From the NCBI GenBank assembly GCA_021613335.1, contig JAJTWR010000021.1, positions 1,321,501 to 1,385,500 on the forward strand: a DNA stretch of 64,000 bases, read 5' to 3'. The translations under genes and the position numbers were made by a program. Origin of the DNA: Whitmania pigra. Taxonomy: Eukaryota; Annelida; Clitellata; Hirudinida; Haemopidae. The notes under the pieces are model-generated. The model did no database searches, was not told the DNA's origin, and saw only the letters and a program-made list of their open reading frames with translations. This document shows, piece after piece, positions 10,437-24,557 of this stretch. Position 1 is the stretch's first letter. Every line of letters starts with the position of its first letter.

Positions 10437-11018
10437 TTATGTTCATGAGAAAGATGATGCATTAGCATAAATCGTCATTGCCAAGGCGCATGTCAAAAGG
10501 TCCATGGCCCGCAACATCATCCAACAGTGGCAAACCAGATAGGTCACTGACCCGCGAAGCCAACAATACAAGGACATTGAGAAACATTGTGTCGACAAAT
10601 TCCTATAAGTCTCAAGGAGGAAGGAGATTTTAATTTCCAGACTCCGAGTTGGAAAATGTGCTCTGAATCAACACCTGTTTTTCTTAAAGGGTGGAAAATT
10701 CCAAGTATGCCCTCAGGAAGATGATAATGTCAGGCATTTCCTCATAGAATGTCCGGCCCAGTCTGTCCTGATGGAAGAAATTATCCCAAATTCATCTCAA
10801 AACAAATCTGAGATGAGTTCCTGTTTAGCAACCCAGCGAGTGTGAACATCATTTACAGAGAAATCAGCAAAAATCGGAGTCACTTACTTCAGGGAATTTT
10901 TAATTAATCCTTATTTGTTTTGTTATTATTTTAGCCCTATTTATATTTTTATATTTTTGACATAGTTAACACTAATTAACAAGTCCAAATCATTTTAGTT
11001 AAGCAACAAATAAAAATA
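10437..11018 (+). mobile_element. 5'-truncated relative of the Jockey/I-type LINE, opposite orientation
   Basis: The translation begins at HEKDDALA, equivalent to NEKADALA in the RNase H domain of the complete LINE. It runs through VSRRKEILISRLRVGKCALN and the zinc-knuckle region with several stops. The 3' end shares the UTR words AAGTCCAAATCAT and GTTAAGCAAC with the complete element's tail. Because it is truncated at its 5' end and strongly diverged, it is an older insertion of the same or a sister family, on the plus strand. Confidence 0.85.
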
Positions 11019-14039
<3,021 letters not shown>

Positions 14040-14394
14040 CGAAATCATTTAGGATAAATAGGAATAATTTCCAGCTTTTGTTTTTGAAATAAAATTTAGG
14101 GAGAATGAAATGTAAATTTGTTATTTGAGACTATTTGTAGTTTTTTATTTTTCAGTTCTGTCATTTTTTTAAATTTAAAAGTTAAGTTTATTATATATAT
14201 ATTAAAGATATTTTATTACGAATGGTACATTGTTTACTTAACTACAATGTACTTTTAACCTTTACATCTGACGCAGACCGGTTAGCAGATGTGATGACAA
14301 GCAGAAGATATGGAATAAATGCTTATTATCATTGTATTGGCTAAAATTAAGATCTCTGTGGTTGAACCCAGCTAACCGAACAAATACAAAAACG

Positions 14395-15585
14395 ATGTCA
14401 CAAACTTTCTTATTGCACGCAGTAGCGGGGGCTTTAGTAAGAACATTAATACTTTAACATACTTCATTAAGAATTTGAATCGACTGGTCTGGAATACTTT
14501 GTTGCAGGCCAATGTTTTGTCCATCACTTTGGTTTTTCCTTTTGACACTGCAAGAACACGTTTGCAAAGTAAACATAATGGTTTTTACATTAAAAACATG
14601 TCAAATTGGATTTATATACCAATTTGAATCAATCATAATTTTACGGAGATGCTTTGCTCGCAGCTCAGGACAAAAGAAAATCAGAAATTTCCATTTTAGT
14701 TATTGAGGATGTCATTAAGAATGAAGGATGGTAACAAATTTTTAGTCAAGTTTACAGGAATATTTTTAACTTTATTTAATAAGAAAAAGCCGCTATAATT
14801 TTTCATTTAAGTACATATCTGTAATATTATAAAACTACAAAAATAATATTATGACATTAATACCTTCTTTATGAAAACTGGAAGTGTAAAAATGTATGTG
14901 TTATTAAATCAATTTAGTGATTTTTTTGTAAATATAGTCAATGCATTTATTTTACAATGTTCTCTGAATTTAACATGTTAAAATATAATTACCTGATTGT
15001 AGGTCTGGTCTCTACATCGGATGGAAGAGTTTGGTTTTGAGTTTGTCAATAACAAATTTTGTCTATTTCTATGTCTTTAACCGTCTCAAATCAGCCCAGT
15101 CCATTCAAACAGTTCAACAGGATTTTTTATTTGGCATTATAGCAGGTTCTCAAGCAATTATTTAATTTTTTTGTGGAAATCATATAAAAGTTCACCAACC
15201 TTGTTAAAGAATACTTTAATTTTCATTACGAGCACATCAATTTTGTGAAATGCCTGAATTGTTGGCTGGAAAAAGGAGTCGTGGTTGTACAATGTTTAAC
15301 AGTACTTTAATTGAAGCCTTAATTAATACCATGTTTTTAACATTGCGATAAGATAGCATTAACATTTATGCAAAGATGGTACTAATATTTATGCTATAAT
15401 GGCATAAGTTAAGCATAAAAAATCATGTTTCAGGTTGCTTTGCTGTCTTCATTTCTAATCCATTCTGGGTTGTGAATACAAGGTTAAAATTACAAGGGGT
15501 GAGGATTGGAGGTAATGTTTTGGCTTTTGAAGGAGCTTCTTATGGTGGAATCATAGGTAAGTTCTGCTTGTTATTATTATTATTA

Positions 15586-15654
<69 letters not shown>

Positions 15655-17537
15655 CATTATTATCATTATTATCATTATTATCATTATTATCATTATTATC
15701 ATTATTATCATTATTATCATTATTATCATTATTATCATTATTAGCATTATTATCATTATTATCATTATTATCATTATTATCATTATTATCATTATTATCA
15801 TTATATCATTATTATCATTATTATCATTATTATCATTATTATCATTATTCATTATTATCATTATTATCATTATTATCAGTATTATCATTATTATCATTAT
15901 TAATCATTATTATCATTATTATCATTATTATCATATTATCATTATATCATTATTATCATTATTATCATTATTATCATTATTATCATTATTATCATTATTA
16001 TCATTATTATCATTATTATCATTATTATCATTATTATCATTATTATCATTATTATCATTATTATCATTATTATCATTATTATCATTATTATCATTATTAT
16101 CATTATTATCATTATTATCATTATTATCATTATTATCATTATTATCATTATTATCATTATTATCATTATTATCATTATTATCATTATTATCATTATTATC
16201 ATTATTATTATTATTATCCACAATGATATTTAGAAATATCTGCTTGTTATGTGATTAATGATAATTATAGTGGAGTGAATATTTTGGAATTTTTGTATAG
16301 TTATTTAAAACCATCATTTATAAATTCAGCTTTTGATAATGATATGACTTAGATTTACCATTTGATGAGAAAGGCTGTTGTAAGGTTTAAAAAAATATTA
16401 CGTATTCCTCACGCACATAATATCAACAACAAAGTAACATTCAGCACAGATTTTGTCCTGATGGCTATAATTTAAATAACTTCATTTTTAGAAAAATGTT
16501 AACAAGTCAAAACATACACTTAAAATTTTACCTGATAATTGACTTTTTAAATTAAAGATTGTTTGAGCAAAGTCTACAAGCAGGAAGGAATGCATGCATT
16601 GTTTGCCGGCTTCAAATCCTCTCTCCTTCTCGTCTCAAATCCTGCCATCAACTTCATGATGTACGAGTTTCTCAAGAGATTCTTCCTTGGAAATTTAAAA
16701 TCGTTTGTATGTTTTGTCAGATGTTGTGATTTAAAACGGTTTATTTTTACTTTATTAGTTAGCTCTGATTCCTGATTGCACCATTGTTATTAGTTGTCAC
16801 GATTATTCACTAATATAAATGTTCTGCATCATCGTTATTATCATTATCATCATCAGTCTCACACTTAAATTGTATTTATAATTACCAAAATTCAGATTCA
16901 TTTAAATACAACAATTGCTGCTGAACATAAATTTGCTATTCCCAGTTGAGTTCCAGTCTTTTATATTTTGCCTTTGGAGGTTTTGCCAAATTCTTTGCCA
17001 CGACGATAACCTACCCGTTGCAGGTCGTTCAGACGAGAACTCGAGTGAGTCACCTTTTGATTATTCAAAAGTGTTTTCTCTATGGAACTTATTTTTTGAT
17101 TTTCGTGACTTTCCCCTTTTTTAAACAGTTTAAATAGAATTTATTAGTTATTTATCTCACAAAAGTGTAATTTGATATCTCATTAACATTTACTTAAATT
17201 TTGCAGGCAGGTCTGCCTATTTGGAGTGCCAATTTGAGGAAGTTAAATTATCTGTTAGTTCTTGCCATTAGTTGATATGCATTAGTTATGATGATGGGAT
17301 CATGAAACATTCATGAAAAATAATTTTTATTTTGTGTGATGCCTGTGTAATGCTAACATCAAACTGAGACCCAAACATTGTTGTTGCTCAATCAGGTCAA
17401 AGATTATGTTTCTCTTCAGGGGACTGGAATCAAAACTGACTCAAACTGTGCTCACCTCTGCAATCATGTTTCTCACCTATGAGCATCTTCAATCTCTCTT
17501 ACACTTGTGTTCCACTATATTTGCAGTCAGATATTAA
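14395..17537 (+). CDS. SLC25A17: Peroxisomal solute carrier, SLC25A17/PMP34-like
   Basis: Six-helix mitochondrial-carrier-family protein. PMP34 members sit in the peroxisomal membrane and exchange CoA, FAD and NAD-type cofactors. Exons: 14395-14436, 14508-14568, 14664-14730, 15003-15145, 15434-15556, 16558-16706, 16946-17044, 17207-17241 (or to 17253), 17396-17537, giving 286-290 aa against about 307 in human. The three carrier signatures are present: PFDTARTRLQ in repeat 1, NPFWVVNTRLKLQG in repeat 2 and YPLQVVQTRTR in repeat 3. Tryptophan in the second signature is typical of the PMP34/NAD/folate branch. The last exon reads IMFLFRGLESKLTQTVLTSA. The end of exon 8 is uncertain: two donors share the same phase. 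Exon 1 starts only 355 bp after the VCP stop. The fifth intron holds a large satellite. Confidence 0.88.
15571..16217. repeat. 9-mer satellite (ATTATTATC)n in a PMP34 intron
   Basis: It starts as about 80 bp of pure (TTA)n, becomes a highly regular 9-base unit ATTATTATC over about 550 bp with a few slips, and ends as (TTA)n. It lies wholly between exons 5 and 6. All long open frames here (poly-Tyr, Ile/Met, Asn/Asp) are products of the repeat. Confidence 0.97.
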
Positions 17538-20084
17538 ATATATAAATTTATTAGTTAAAGCGTAATTTATTTTCAAAAGTCATTTTGTCCATTTCTTAAC
17601 CAATTACAACTCTTTTTATACTTATATAATTATATAAATGTACCATTGTATTAAAGTTCATTGGCTTAGAAAAGTGGCTCCAAAATTTCACAAGTCTGGA
17701 GAAGTGGGCGACGTTTGGGACAGTAACGACGGCTGGCTGGTTGATGCCCTCTGACGCTTGGCGAGAGAGGGTCATCTCGTCTGCGCTGTATAAGTGGTTT
17801 AAGCTCCCACAATTCTTAAGGCTTATGGCGCTATGTATAGATGAACAGGACGCTGATAAATTTCGCCGTAGTTCTGAAACATCCGTGCTCTGTACTTCTG
17901 TATTCCGTTAAATGAGTTCAAACCAAGGCCGACTTTTTCTGGACCTCCCTTCCACCACTACTAATATGGGTCATTCCACGATCAACACAACATCTTGGAT
18001 TTTGTTGAAATTTGGCAATTTGTTAACCTATATGACTAACTAAATCTAACAGCTTCTCAATAATCTGAGGCATTGGCCGAAGTTTAACGACCCATATTTT
18101 GGACACCGATCGATCAAAAATTTTAGTTTTTTAATTTGGTCATCTAGATTAACAATTGTGCGAAATTTCAGGGAAAAAACTGGGTATGGGTTAAGAGGAA
18201 ATTTCCCTTTCAGCTTCAAAGTAACAATAAAAATTTCATGATTTATTTCCCATTCCAATTTTCAGCCCTAATGTTCATGCTCCACCATAACTTATCTAGG
18301 CTATGTTGCGGCGCACCGGCTGCGAACCCTCTTGGGGCCTGGTTCAAACTGCGTGTCTGTGTGGGTTTTTTTGTCCATACTTCTAAACATTTTGAGGACG
18401 CCCCGGCTAGCTGCTTCCCACTTAGTGTATCTGTGCATACTTACAAGCAATTAAGTTGTATCAATTTTGTCGTGGAAAAGCATAAAAAAAGTCATGTGAC
18501 CTTTTCGGCAGAGGCGTACCTCCGGCTATTGGGCGATACATTTATAAATCCTTGGCCTAAAGTAACTTATTTTTTTTAGCATTGAAGCCCTCAATTTGAG
18601 GAGTCTTGAGTTACCAGTGCAATTGGGACATGCGTTTACATATAGTTCGTTTATATAGCGCTATGGACATAGTCAAAAGCTATGTTAACCATTTACATAG
18701 GACTACTTCACAAGGACTCCTGTTGCTTAATTGTTAACGTCTGTTGCATAGCCGGACGATTAGGACGATGCACCCGCAACTTGTTATGAATCTGTGCTAC
18801 CATCATGAGAGGTTGTATCTTAACCATTAAACCATGCGACCAGATTAGATTAATGAAAAATTATTATTTTATTAATTTAGAATACACAGTATCCACAACA
18901 CTTAGGTTCCTTCTGTGCCACTCGCCGACCTACCTGTTTTCACACGTGCCGTTGATAAACCGGTTAGGAGGACCGCAGGTCCAAAACCAAAGATTTCCTC
19001 GGCATACTTTCAGCCCGACACGCGTCCGTCGATTTTGCTGGCCTGCAAGACTGGAATAGATTTCTCTTTCTATAACCGATTCTGAACTCCAACCGGATGT
19101 TACACTGCGAAGTTTTAAGTTCAAAGAGTTAAATTTAGTGGTCTTGAGGTTCCAGAGGAACATGCCTTACTGTAGTAATGTAGCAATCATCTTAGTTAAA
19201 AGAGGGACTTCCTGTTGTTAGATTACGCGTAATGGTTTATAATCGTTGGGATGGGTCAGTCTAAGAATCTTAGACTTTTCTTATAATCTTAGATTCTAAA
19301 AAATGAAAAATGCCATTCGAGTTCAAAGAGATTAACAGTTTAATGACTTCTAAGAAATAAATAAAGTGGTTTTATATCTTTTTTGGTTGATTGTGTCCAA
19401 AATGCTCCTTTCTATAAGTCACGAGTTTTTCCTCATGACGTAATTTATGCTAACACTTTAAAACTTTGAACACGTGTGCAATCATGGTGGATGTTAATCA
19501 ACATATTAATAAAACAATTGCCTGATCACAATGAAGTAACGAGGTCACGACTGTCTGAGGTGCTCAAATTATTTAAGCAATTTTAAACAAACAATACAGA
19601 ATAATTAAGTTTATGAATTATTTTGATTAAGTCCAATGAAATCAACATCATATAACGATGTAACGTTACATCATGTAACGAGGTCACGACTGTCTGAGGT
19701 GCTCAAATTATTTAAGCAATTTTAAACAAACAATACAGAATAATTAAGTTTATGAATTATTTTGATTAAGTCCAATGAAATCAACATCATATATAATTCT
19801 TTTCTTTAGAAAGTTGAATTTTTAATAAATAAAGTATTGTAAATTATCCCAAAGGGGGGTAATTATATTAGATGCTATTAATATGAATTTTATATCTCAT
19901 CGCCACTAACAACGAGATCCAACATATTACTGAGGAAAGCCATTTATGCAATACAGGTGTTCAAAAACACCTAATATTGGCTTGTGCCCTTTCCCAAAAG
20001 AGATATTACACAATGGCATAAGGCCAGTTCAAAAAATTAACTTAAGCGCATTGAGTCAAAATCGTGCAGTAGTGTTTCGCATAC
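17538..20084. other. Intergenic region with probable old repeats
   Basis: No gene recognised. The stretch 17660-19100 is richer in GC than its flanks and contains GGGTCATTCCACGATCAA (about 17968), a word I associate with ends of some invertebrate DNA repeats. Short open frames show no domain. From 19536 there is a tandem duplication, listed separately. Confidence 0.4.
19536..19792. repeat. 118 bp direct repeat, two copies around a 16 bp palindrome
   Basis: Copies at 19536-19653 and 19675-19792 begin GTAACGAGGTCACGACTGTC and end AACATCATAT; they look identical over their length. The 21 bp spacer contains GATGTAACGTTACATC (19657-19672), a perfect palindrome. The pair lies about 300-550 bp upstream of the TATA box of the EVI1-like gene, so a role in its control is possible but untested. 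Confidence 0.85.
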
Positions 20085-20092
20085 TATAAAAG
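20085..20092 (+). promoter_or_regulatory. TATA box of the EVI1-like zinc-finger gene
   Basis: TATAAAAG occurs 66 bases before the ATG at 20158. With the usual ~30 bp offset, transcription would start near 20115-20120, leaving a ~40 base 5' UTR. The sequence matches a strong metazoan TATA element; no start-site data are available. Confidence 0.6.
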
Positions 20093-20157
20093 ACTTGCTA
20101 ATTCAGGTAAAAAGTTCACCAGGTAGCATCGAAAGGTGATCTTGCGAGTTGACAGCA

Positions 20158-21005
20158 ATGAATTCAATGTGAGTACATTTTAACTTATTAATGCTAATGT
20201 CGTCGTTGTAACTCATGAAATTATGTTCATTTACAGTGACTCGATTCATGAAGGTACCTTAGCAACAATGCTAACTGATGCAAGCAATAGCAGTAGCAGT
20301 AACGGCAGTGACACAGGCAATAATCATGCAGTACGGATAATTAATGGCAGCCCTCCCGTTTTCGACTGTTCAAGATGTCAGAAAGGTTTTAAGTCGAAAA
20401 GCTCTCTCAAGCAACACATGCACGTTCACGTCTCTGTTAAGCCTTACGTTTGTCAGGCATGTGGCAAAGCATACACTGAGATGACAAGTTTATGTCGTCA
20501 CAGGAGGAAAAGTTGTAAACAAAGGTCTTCACAGGAAAACAAGAAGCATTCACAGGTTTGCAAAGAGAATGACACTCCTGCTTTACTTGATAAGCCGACG
20601 TTGTCAAAGACAGAGAATAACATTCAAAATGGTTCAGCCAGTGGTGCTACTCCAGTTAAATACATTAGTTCACTTGAAGTCCACTTGAATCATTCTTTTT
20701 CTAAGAAGGAAACTGACGGGGAAAGTTCAAGAAAAGTTCTTCATAATATTCTGTCAGAGAGGCCGACATTTTCCCACATAAACTTTGGACTACAACGGCC
20801 TTTGGCAGGAATTTATCCCCCTTTTCTGTCCAACTTTGGAATATATGACAACTTTTGTGCATTACCTTTTCATCCACTTGTAAACACCTCTTTAAATTCT
20901 TCTTTAAATCCAATTCTTCCGCAAGTACTCAAAGAATCAAACATTAATTTGAAGCCAGTCCCGAAAATCACAAATTATAGTATCGAAAATATATTGTCTA
21001 GGTGA
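20158..21005 (+). CDS. EVI1/PRDM16-like two-finger protein with eh1-type C-terminus, 259 aa
   Basis: Model: 20158-20168 (11 nt: ATG AAT TCA AT) joined to 20237-21005 through gtgagt...ttacag. A downstream ATG at 20223 lies in the intron. After a Ser/Asn-rich leader come two fingers, FDCSRCQKGFKSKSSLKQHM and YVCQACGKAYTEMTSLCRHR, joined by the HVHVSVKP linker. The second ends C2HC (RHRRKSC). The order LKQHxHxHxSVKPxxCxxC and SLCRHxR closely resembles the paired fingers of the MECOM/PRDM16/Hamlet family. No SET/PR domain exists here. The last residues, YSIENILSR, match the eh1 Groucho-binding consensus FSIxNIL. I infer a DNA-binding repressor. Family placement rests on two fingers only. Confidence 0.78.
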
Positions 21006-21417
21006 GAATGTCATGCTGATGCGATTTGCATGTCACATTTAGCTTTAACTTTTTAATAAAATCCCAATTTTGCCTTTTTGCCTTCGAAGTGTTTTTAGAA
21101 AGGAAACATACATTATTGCTAGTAACTTTCGCAGTCATTAAAACATTCATTATTTGAAATTTTTATGCAATTTTGTATTCAAGTCATTGCCATAAAATAA
21201 CGGCATCCAGGCTCTTTGCACTCAGACATACTTGAATATGTCAATGTCCATTTCAACCGACATTGTCAATTGTTTTCGAATGTTCTCATGTTCACTTTCT
21301 CAACCTAAAAAGATAAATTAGTTGAGAAGGTTTCATTCCAGCACGACATGGCAAAACCTACCGTCGTTGTGTGCCGGCGTTGGCAACCCATCCTGAACGC
21401 ACCCTTGGAAAATAATT
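21006..21417. other. 3' flank of the EVI1-like gene
   Basis: AT-rich, with an AATAAA at about 21056-21061 that could serve as the poly(A) signal. Nothing else is recognised. Confidence 0.4.
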
Positions 21418-21720
21418 CAGTCGAACCCACTTATCTCGACCTCGGTTAACTCGCCAACTTTATCAAGTCGACGTTTTTAAAGTGGAATCGCCAATATCCT
21501 TCTTTGTCTTACCAATTATTCATCAGTTGTGTCGATTCTTTTATGTCGCCGAACCCTAATATCTCAAGCACAAAAGAGTATCAAATTAGCCACTTAACAT
21601 CGGTTATCTCGATGCCCCTGACTAATCGCCAAATAATCTGCTTATTTTTTCTTTCTAAAAATGTCTGTCCATTCCATCCCATCCATCAATTTACAATGTC
21701 AATAATTAAATATCGTAGTT
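21418..21720 (+). mobile_element. Tigger/pogo-like element, 5' terminal fragment
   Basis: It begins CAGTCGAACCCACTTATCTC, a pogo/Tigger-type terminal repeat, and goes on with CGACCTCGGTTAACTCGCCA. The same ordered words (CTCGGTTAACTCGCCAA, GTGGAA.CGCCAA, TTTTATGTCGCC, AATATCTC.AGC, CGCCACTT) occur in reverse complement at 62674 down to about 62330. This fragment ends near the presumed transposase start (TTCTAAAAATGTCTG), after which similarity stops. It is a relic with no coding part left. Confidence 0.8.
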
Positions 21721-22426
21721 TCAAAAATAACTATTTTTAATTACGCAATGCGAGTGATTCGATGACCATAGGTATCTGTATTGACACATCCAGCAGAAAC
21801 AGATCCTGAACAGCCTCTGATAATAACAGTCAATAAAGAAAAACTATAAAATCACACCCCAGTTTGAAAAATAAACAAAACTGGCAGATCTTAGTAAGCA
21901 TTTACTTTTAGCAAACACAATTTCAGGAATGAAAAAAGGTCACGTGATAAAGTGAAAAGTAAAAACTTGAGTCGACGATACATTGTTTCAATGTTTCACA
22001 AATTTACGGGAAAAAAACATTTCTGTCAATGGTTTTTTGCCGACGTAGAAGGCTGACATCTCCTTAAAGCACCTCAGTGCTGGCTGGATAGTGTAAGTAA
22101 TCGAAAGATCGGTTTTCGAAAGTTCGGAAAAAACTAATTTCTGAAATCGAATAAATCCGATTGTTCGGAAATTTCTGAATGATTCTATTTTACATTTATG
22201 TTCCGTAGATACAGAATAAAGTTCTTTGGTTTCAAATAAGTATGTTTGCTTCACTTCCGCTTATTTCATTTTTGCTTCTAGAAACATGCATGCCTCGTAA
22301 TGCTTATTTCCTTTGGACATACTTTAATAAATCAGAGGTTAAAGGAGAGGTCATTTGTAATAAATGAAAGCAGATTTTAGGTTGTAAGAAGTCTTGGGTT
22401 ATCTGAAGATGAGGCAACAAACGAAG

Positions 22427-22771
22427 TTAGATCTCTATCTCATCTTACCTAAGCCGATCGAACGCTCTCAGGTATCTTATGAACTTTTGATTTATTGGAA
22501 GCAGCAATAGAATGCCATGCCACTCCTTGCCAGACTTGCTAGAACAGTTTTTTCTGTCCCCCTTTCCTATACTTCTAGCAAAAAAATTTTCTCGGCTTCA
22601 GGCAGCATTGTCTTTATTTCAAGAATGAACTTCACTCCAGAAACTATTTCTATTCTTACCTACGTACAGCAGAATTGGTCAAAAAAAAAAGTTCACAACT
22701 GGAACTATGTTTCTGAAGATGACATGGAGGAAGATGAAGAGACTGATATGGTTAACATTGTAGATTTTTAG
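22427..22771 (+). pseudogene. hAT-type transposase C-terminus (dimerisation domain)
   Basis: The frame reads LDLYLILPKPIERSQ, then LLIYWKQQ, a stop, and an 84-codon open end: MPLLARLARTVFSVPLSYTS, KKIFSASGSIV, and ISILTYVQQNW. This matches the hAT C-terminal dimerisation region, in which LARxxLxxPxTSxxSERxFSxxG and a final W are conserved. One stop and the absence of the catalytic core show a dead fragment. TTCGG-rich words in inverted orientation near 22110-22170 and 22930-23000 may be remains of subterminal repeats of the same element. Confidence 0.82.
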
Positions 22772-24557
22772 CACATCTTCTGATGCTCAAATGAAGAATA
22801 AATCATCTGTGTGTGTTCAAATGATTGCTTCAACTTATTTAGCCAGACAATACCACTCACGCAGGTAACGCCTGGAGAAGGGAAGAGTTCGATGCATTAT
22901 TTTATGGGGGTGTTATTTCCGAATATCCCCGGTTTTTCGGGTTCGGCCTCCGATAGTTAGAAACAACATTTTTTCCGAACCCGATTAAAACCGAACGTTC
23001 GAAAGAATTATTTTAAATATAATTATTTCTTATTACATACGTACTCGAATAAAACTGGACGTCGAAGTCCCATGCTTAGGATAGTGTCAAAAAGAGGCGC
23101 AACATCGTCTTTAAAGCAATTGTGGAGACAAGGCATCAACCGAATGTTCCAGGTCTCAAGGCCATTAAGATCTTGTTCGTGTACATTCTCATTTACTAAC
23201 GCACATCATGAACATATTGGTTTTCTGCTATCTCGATCATCTCGACGCTTTTTGACAAACCCCTGGGCCGGCGACATAATCGGGTTCGTTTGTATATAGA
23301 AAGTTACAGTGCCCCCACACCCAAAACGGATGCTTATGACAAGAAATACTTAAATGATTGGAGAGACATGAAAAATAATCTCAGCAGATTTTAAATCTTA
23401 TAATTAAAATAAAAACTGAACTTCTCGAATTAAAAGAGTCTGAACCGTTAACTTGATATCGCATTTACTGCTGCACCAATACATAGATTCTGAAAAACCA
23501 AACGTTTCCTATGAAATGGTTATGAACATAACCTTAAAGCAAATCGAACCAATATTTTTTCCAGCCTTGTATTTTACTTATGGTTTTTACCTGGGTTACA
23601 CTTATGTCGTTTTTCATAACATTTATGTTCAAATCAATTGTCGACATATTCCCAGTCACCGTGAAATTATCCCAAACTGGTAATGGAAAAAAGGCCTGAA
23701 TCCAAACACTGAAACAGGCATCGAACGTTGGGGCATTATCATTAGAACATAAGAAATAAATCTGGCGTTTTTGCGCTTGCTTTAAAAGCACACCCATCAC
23801 AGGTCAATTTGTTACGAGATTCTCTTTTCACAAAAGTATTTACAAGGCCTTCGTAAAGAGCACCTCCAAAATGTGCCAAGATTATAATAACAAATAATAG
23901 TAAAGCCCAGAAGTTAAAATAACTCAAGTGAGCATTTGACCTCCAGAATTTCTTAGCACAACTGAGCATTTGATTGAAAGGTTTAAAATACAGCAGCTGA
24001 GACAACGCTCCTGGTGTAGATCATTGTTTTGAATAGTCGAAGATCAAACAAATGTCAAAAGATATGTTTCCGAGATTATCCGATCGAACCACAGAATGAA
24101 ACAGATTTGATAAGGAGCCAACACATATGACAAACAACTGTTTTTCTTAAAAGTCAAGGTATGAGTTCATTCTCTTGATAAATGTTAACCAATTAGCAAA
24201 ATAATTTTTAGCATAAGTTGCATCAGTCACCACCATGCATCAAATTGTTACATTTAAATGCTCTTCAGATCAATGTAGGATGAGCATAAACAGATCCACA
24301 TTATATTCAAAGAATAGTGTTCAGTGTTTTCAGATCAGATTGAAGATTGACTTTGTCTATCATAGATCAAAGCAACATTTACATATATTACTTAAATAAA
24401 TTATTTAATAAATTAAAAAGAGCTTAAATAGCCAATAGCTTATAACAAACTAAATACATAATCATTCTCCACCAGAATGATCTCTTTTAGATCAACTTCA
24501 ACATCAGATAGAATTAAAATCAAGTACAAATAAAATTTTAAAAAATATTTAAAGACA
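22772..24557. other. Intergenic stretch
   Basis: Apart from the TTCGG-rich words near 22930-23000, I see only short open frames on both strands (for example 23534-24005, minus) without recognisable domains or supported splice sites. It should include the 3' UTR of the thioesterase-like gene at its right end. Confidence 0.4.

Noticed and set aside
15571..16217. CRISPR-like regular repeats
   Set aside because: Unit is 9 bp with no unique spacers; it is a satellite in eukaryotic DNA.
15472..16223. Long poly-Tyr/His, Ile/Met and Asn/Asp open frames on both strands
   Set aside because: They are translations of the 9-mer and TTA repeats in an intron; no start context or non-repeat coding.
18830..19080. 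GC-richer stretch checked for tRNA or other small RNA
   Set aside because: No cloverleaf-compatible arms or conserved A/B boxes found by eye.
23534..24005. Two overlapping minus-strand frames with a hydrophobic stretch (FNFWALLLFVIIILAHF)
   Set aside because: No homology recognised, no consistent splice phase with the neighbouring gene, AT-rich composition; not supported as coding.
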